Position numbers and translations under genes: made by a program. 35,688 nt of DNA, taken from the NCBI GenBank assembly GCA_016219065.1, contig JACRCK010000273.1, positions 1-35,688 of the forward strand, read 5' to 3'. Under the pieces are notes generated by a model, which was given only the letters and a program-made list of their open reading frames with translations, was not told the DNA's origin and made no database searches. The DNA comes from Deltaproteobacteria bacterium (GTDB taxonomy: Bacteria > Desulfobacterota > RBG-13-43-22). This document shows positions 34,514 through 35,688 of the stretch, piece by piece (the first letter of the stretch is position 1; every line of letters starts with the position of its first letter).

Positions 34514-35395
34514 TTATTGGGTTCCAAAGCGTTCGGCCATCCGCTCCCGGCAGGGCATGCAGGCCGCCTGTTTGTCCCGGCGCTCCGCCTCAGTCAGGGG
34601 CAGGCCGATATCCCCTCCCAACAGCCGAAAGAAGCGTTCATCAAAACCCAGAGGCCGCAGGCCCTTTAAGTTCGTGATCTTCCAACCCGGGGCGGCCTGT
34701 TCGAATTGAAAAACCAGCGCATTGAATTCGTTCTGATTCCCCAGCAAAAAATTACGGCGGCTCTGATATAGCGCGGTCAAGCGGACTTTGGCCTGAACTA
34801 GGGCCCGATGTCCCTCGATCCGAATCTCCGGCTCGGAAGCCAGTTCCAGGCGCAGGTCGTCAAATTCCCGGTAGACCCGTTTCAGCAGCTCCTGCAGGAA
34901 ATAGGAATTGAAACCCCAGGAATCTCCGTAAGTGGGGGAAATGAAACGCAGGCTCTGCTGCAGGTCCCGGGTCCGGAGGGCGGCCAGGCCGGCTTCGAAG
35001 GTCAGCCGCAGCAGCGTTTCAGCGGCCAGACCCTGGGGGATCACGGCCTGCCCGTCAATCAACCGGCCGGGTTGCCGGATCAGCAGGTCGTCCGCCTGCA
35101 ACTCCCGGTTGCGGATGACAACCCGCTCTCCATCCGTTTGGATGACCTCGACCGCCATCATTTGGGCGCGCAGGTTTTTCAGGCGGGCCGTCCGGACGGT
35201 CCGGGAGCCGCGATCCAGGACTTTCGGGGAAACCAGCCATAGTCCCTCCCCGGCGGGTTGAATGGTCTCCACTTCCACCGGGATTTCCTTTACCGGAGGG
35301 ATCGGACGGGCCCGGTAAAACCACTGTAAGCCTAAAACCAGCGCCAGCAGCAGGACCACCGCGACCGGCAGAAGGATAAACAACTTCTTTTTCAT
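34514..35395 (-). CDS. Membrane-anchored hypothetical protein with NTF2-like region and C-terminal CxxC
   Basis: Start at MKKKLFILLPVAVVLLLALVLG (ORF opens at 35497); RDLQQSLRFISPTY...FDDLRLELASEPEIRIEGHRALVQAKVRLTALYQ; ends QAACMPCRERMAERFGTQ. Confidence 0.7.
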   Translation of the reverse strand: MKKKLFILLPVAVVLLLALVLGLQWFYRARPIPPVKEIPVEVETIQPAGEGLWLVSPKVLDRGSRTVRTARLKNLRAQMMAVEVIQTDGERVVIRNRELQADDLLIRQPGRLIDGQAVIPQGLAAETLLRLTFEAGLAALRTRDLQQSLRFISPTYGDSWGFNSYFLQELLKRVYREFDDLRLELASEPEIRIEGHRALVQAKVRLTALYQSRRNFLLGNQNEFNALVFQFEQAAPGWKITNLKGLRPLGFDERFFRLLGGDIGLPLTEAERRDKQAACMPCRERMAERFGTQ

Positions 35396-35420
35396 GAAAG
35401 TATACTTCATAGTTGCATAC

Positions 35421-35549
35421 GATTTTTTAAAAATAACGCTGGAAATATCATAAAACCTATATGAATTGGTCATTTCTATGGAGTTGGAAAGAACCACGAC
35501 AGGTGATATCTTTCCGCTGGACTAATTTACCCTTCTCCCCCTTTAATAA
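35421..35549. repeat. ~125-bp dispersed structured repeat, copy 2
   Basis: CATAAAACCTATATGAATTGGTCATTTCTATGGAGTTGGAAAGAACCACGACAGGTGATATCTTTCCGCTGGACTAAT; matches 13917-14042. Confidence 0.75.
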
Positions 35550-35610
35550 ACTGGAGAGGGGCCACATTTTTTACTGGACACAAGGGAAATGCCCGAGTAA
35601 TATAGGGGGC

Positions 35611-35688
35611 ATGATAACCATATACCATTTGGAGTTTACTGAAGAGCTGATGGCCAAGATCAGTCAGACCATAGGGGAGCAACCCCAA
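35611..35688 (+). CDS. Partial ORF running off the window, hypothetical
   Basis: MITIYHLEFTEELMAKISQTIGEQPQ open to the edge, preceded by weak SD (tagggggc). Confidence 0.35.
   Translation, partial: MITIYHLEFTEELMAKISQTIGEQPQ

Noticed and set aside
34397-34669. 90-aa plus-strand ORF with FGFLSFEFVSDFGFRVSNL
   Set aside because: Translation of the TTCGAAT-type intergenic repeat

Overview
35.7 kb chromosomal window with high-GC coding regions and AT-rich intergenic spacers. The gene content suggests an anaerobic Desulfobacterota (deltaproteobacterial) genome; that assignment is inference. Contents in order: (1) tRNA-Arg(ACG) with promoter and terminator, then an AAA_14/DUF4143-type ATPase behind a repeated palindrome; (2) small secreted proteins, a gene remnant with an in-frame stop, and a two-repeat Cys/HTH-like protein; (3) a minus-strand polysaccharide export locus (GtrA, tandem-GT4 fusion, coiled-coil methyltransferase, Wzt-like ATPase with C-terminal domain, Wzm-like permease, polyprenyl sugar phosphotransferase) downstream of rpoZ-moaC-DksA-like; (4) tRNA-Thr(CGT), infA and an RRM protein; (5) a signalling block (small protein + HDOD, hybrid histidine kinase, response regulator, HDAC-fold deacetylase); (6) YkgJ protein, MoxR ATPase and a TraB/DUF5682-like 621-aa protein, NUDIX, truncated MBL-fold protein; (7) an orphan flagellar rod-like protein behind a MITE-like palindromic element; (8) a giant SBBP/Ig-like repeat protein ending in YLPLIVKP; (9) a korDABC-type operon whose korA is split by an in-frame TAA; (10) an NTF2-like membrane-anchored protein. 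Several families of dispersed intergenic repeats are visible. No CRISPR array or recognisable transposase was found. The strongest candidates for follow-up are the MoxR + TraB-like pair, the chain-terminator-type polysaccharide locus, the interrupted korA, the long MITE-like hairpin and the duplicated ~125 bp structured repeat.
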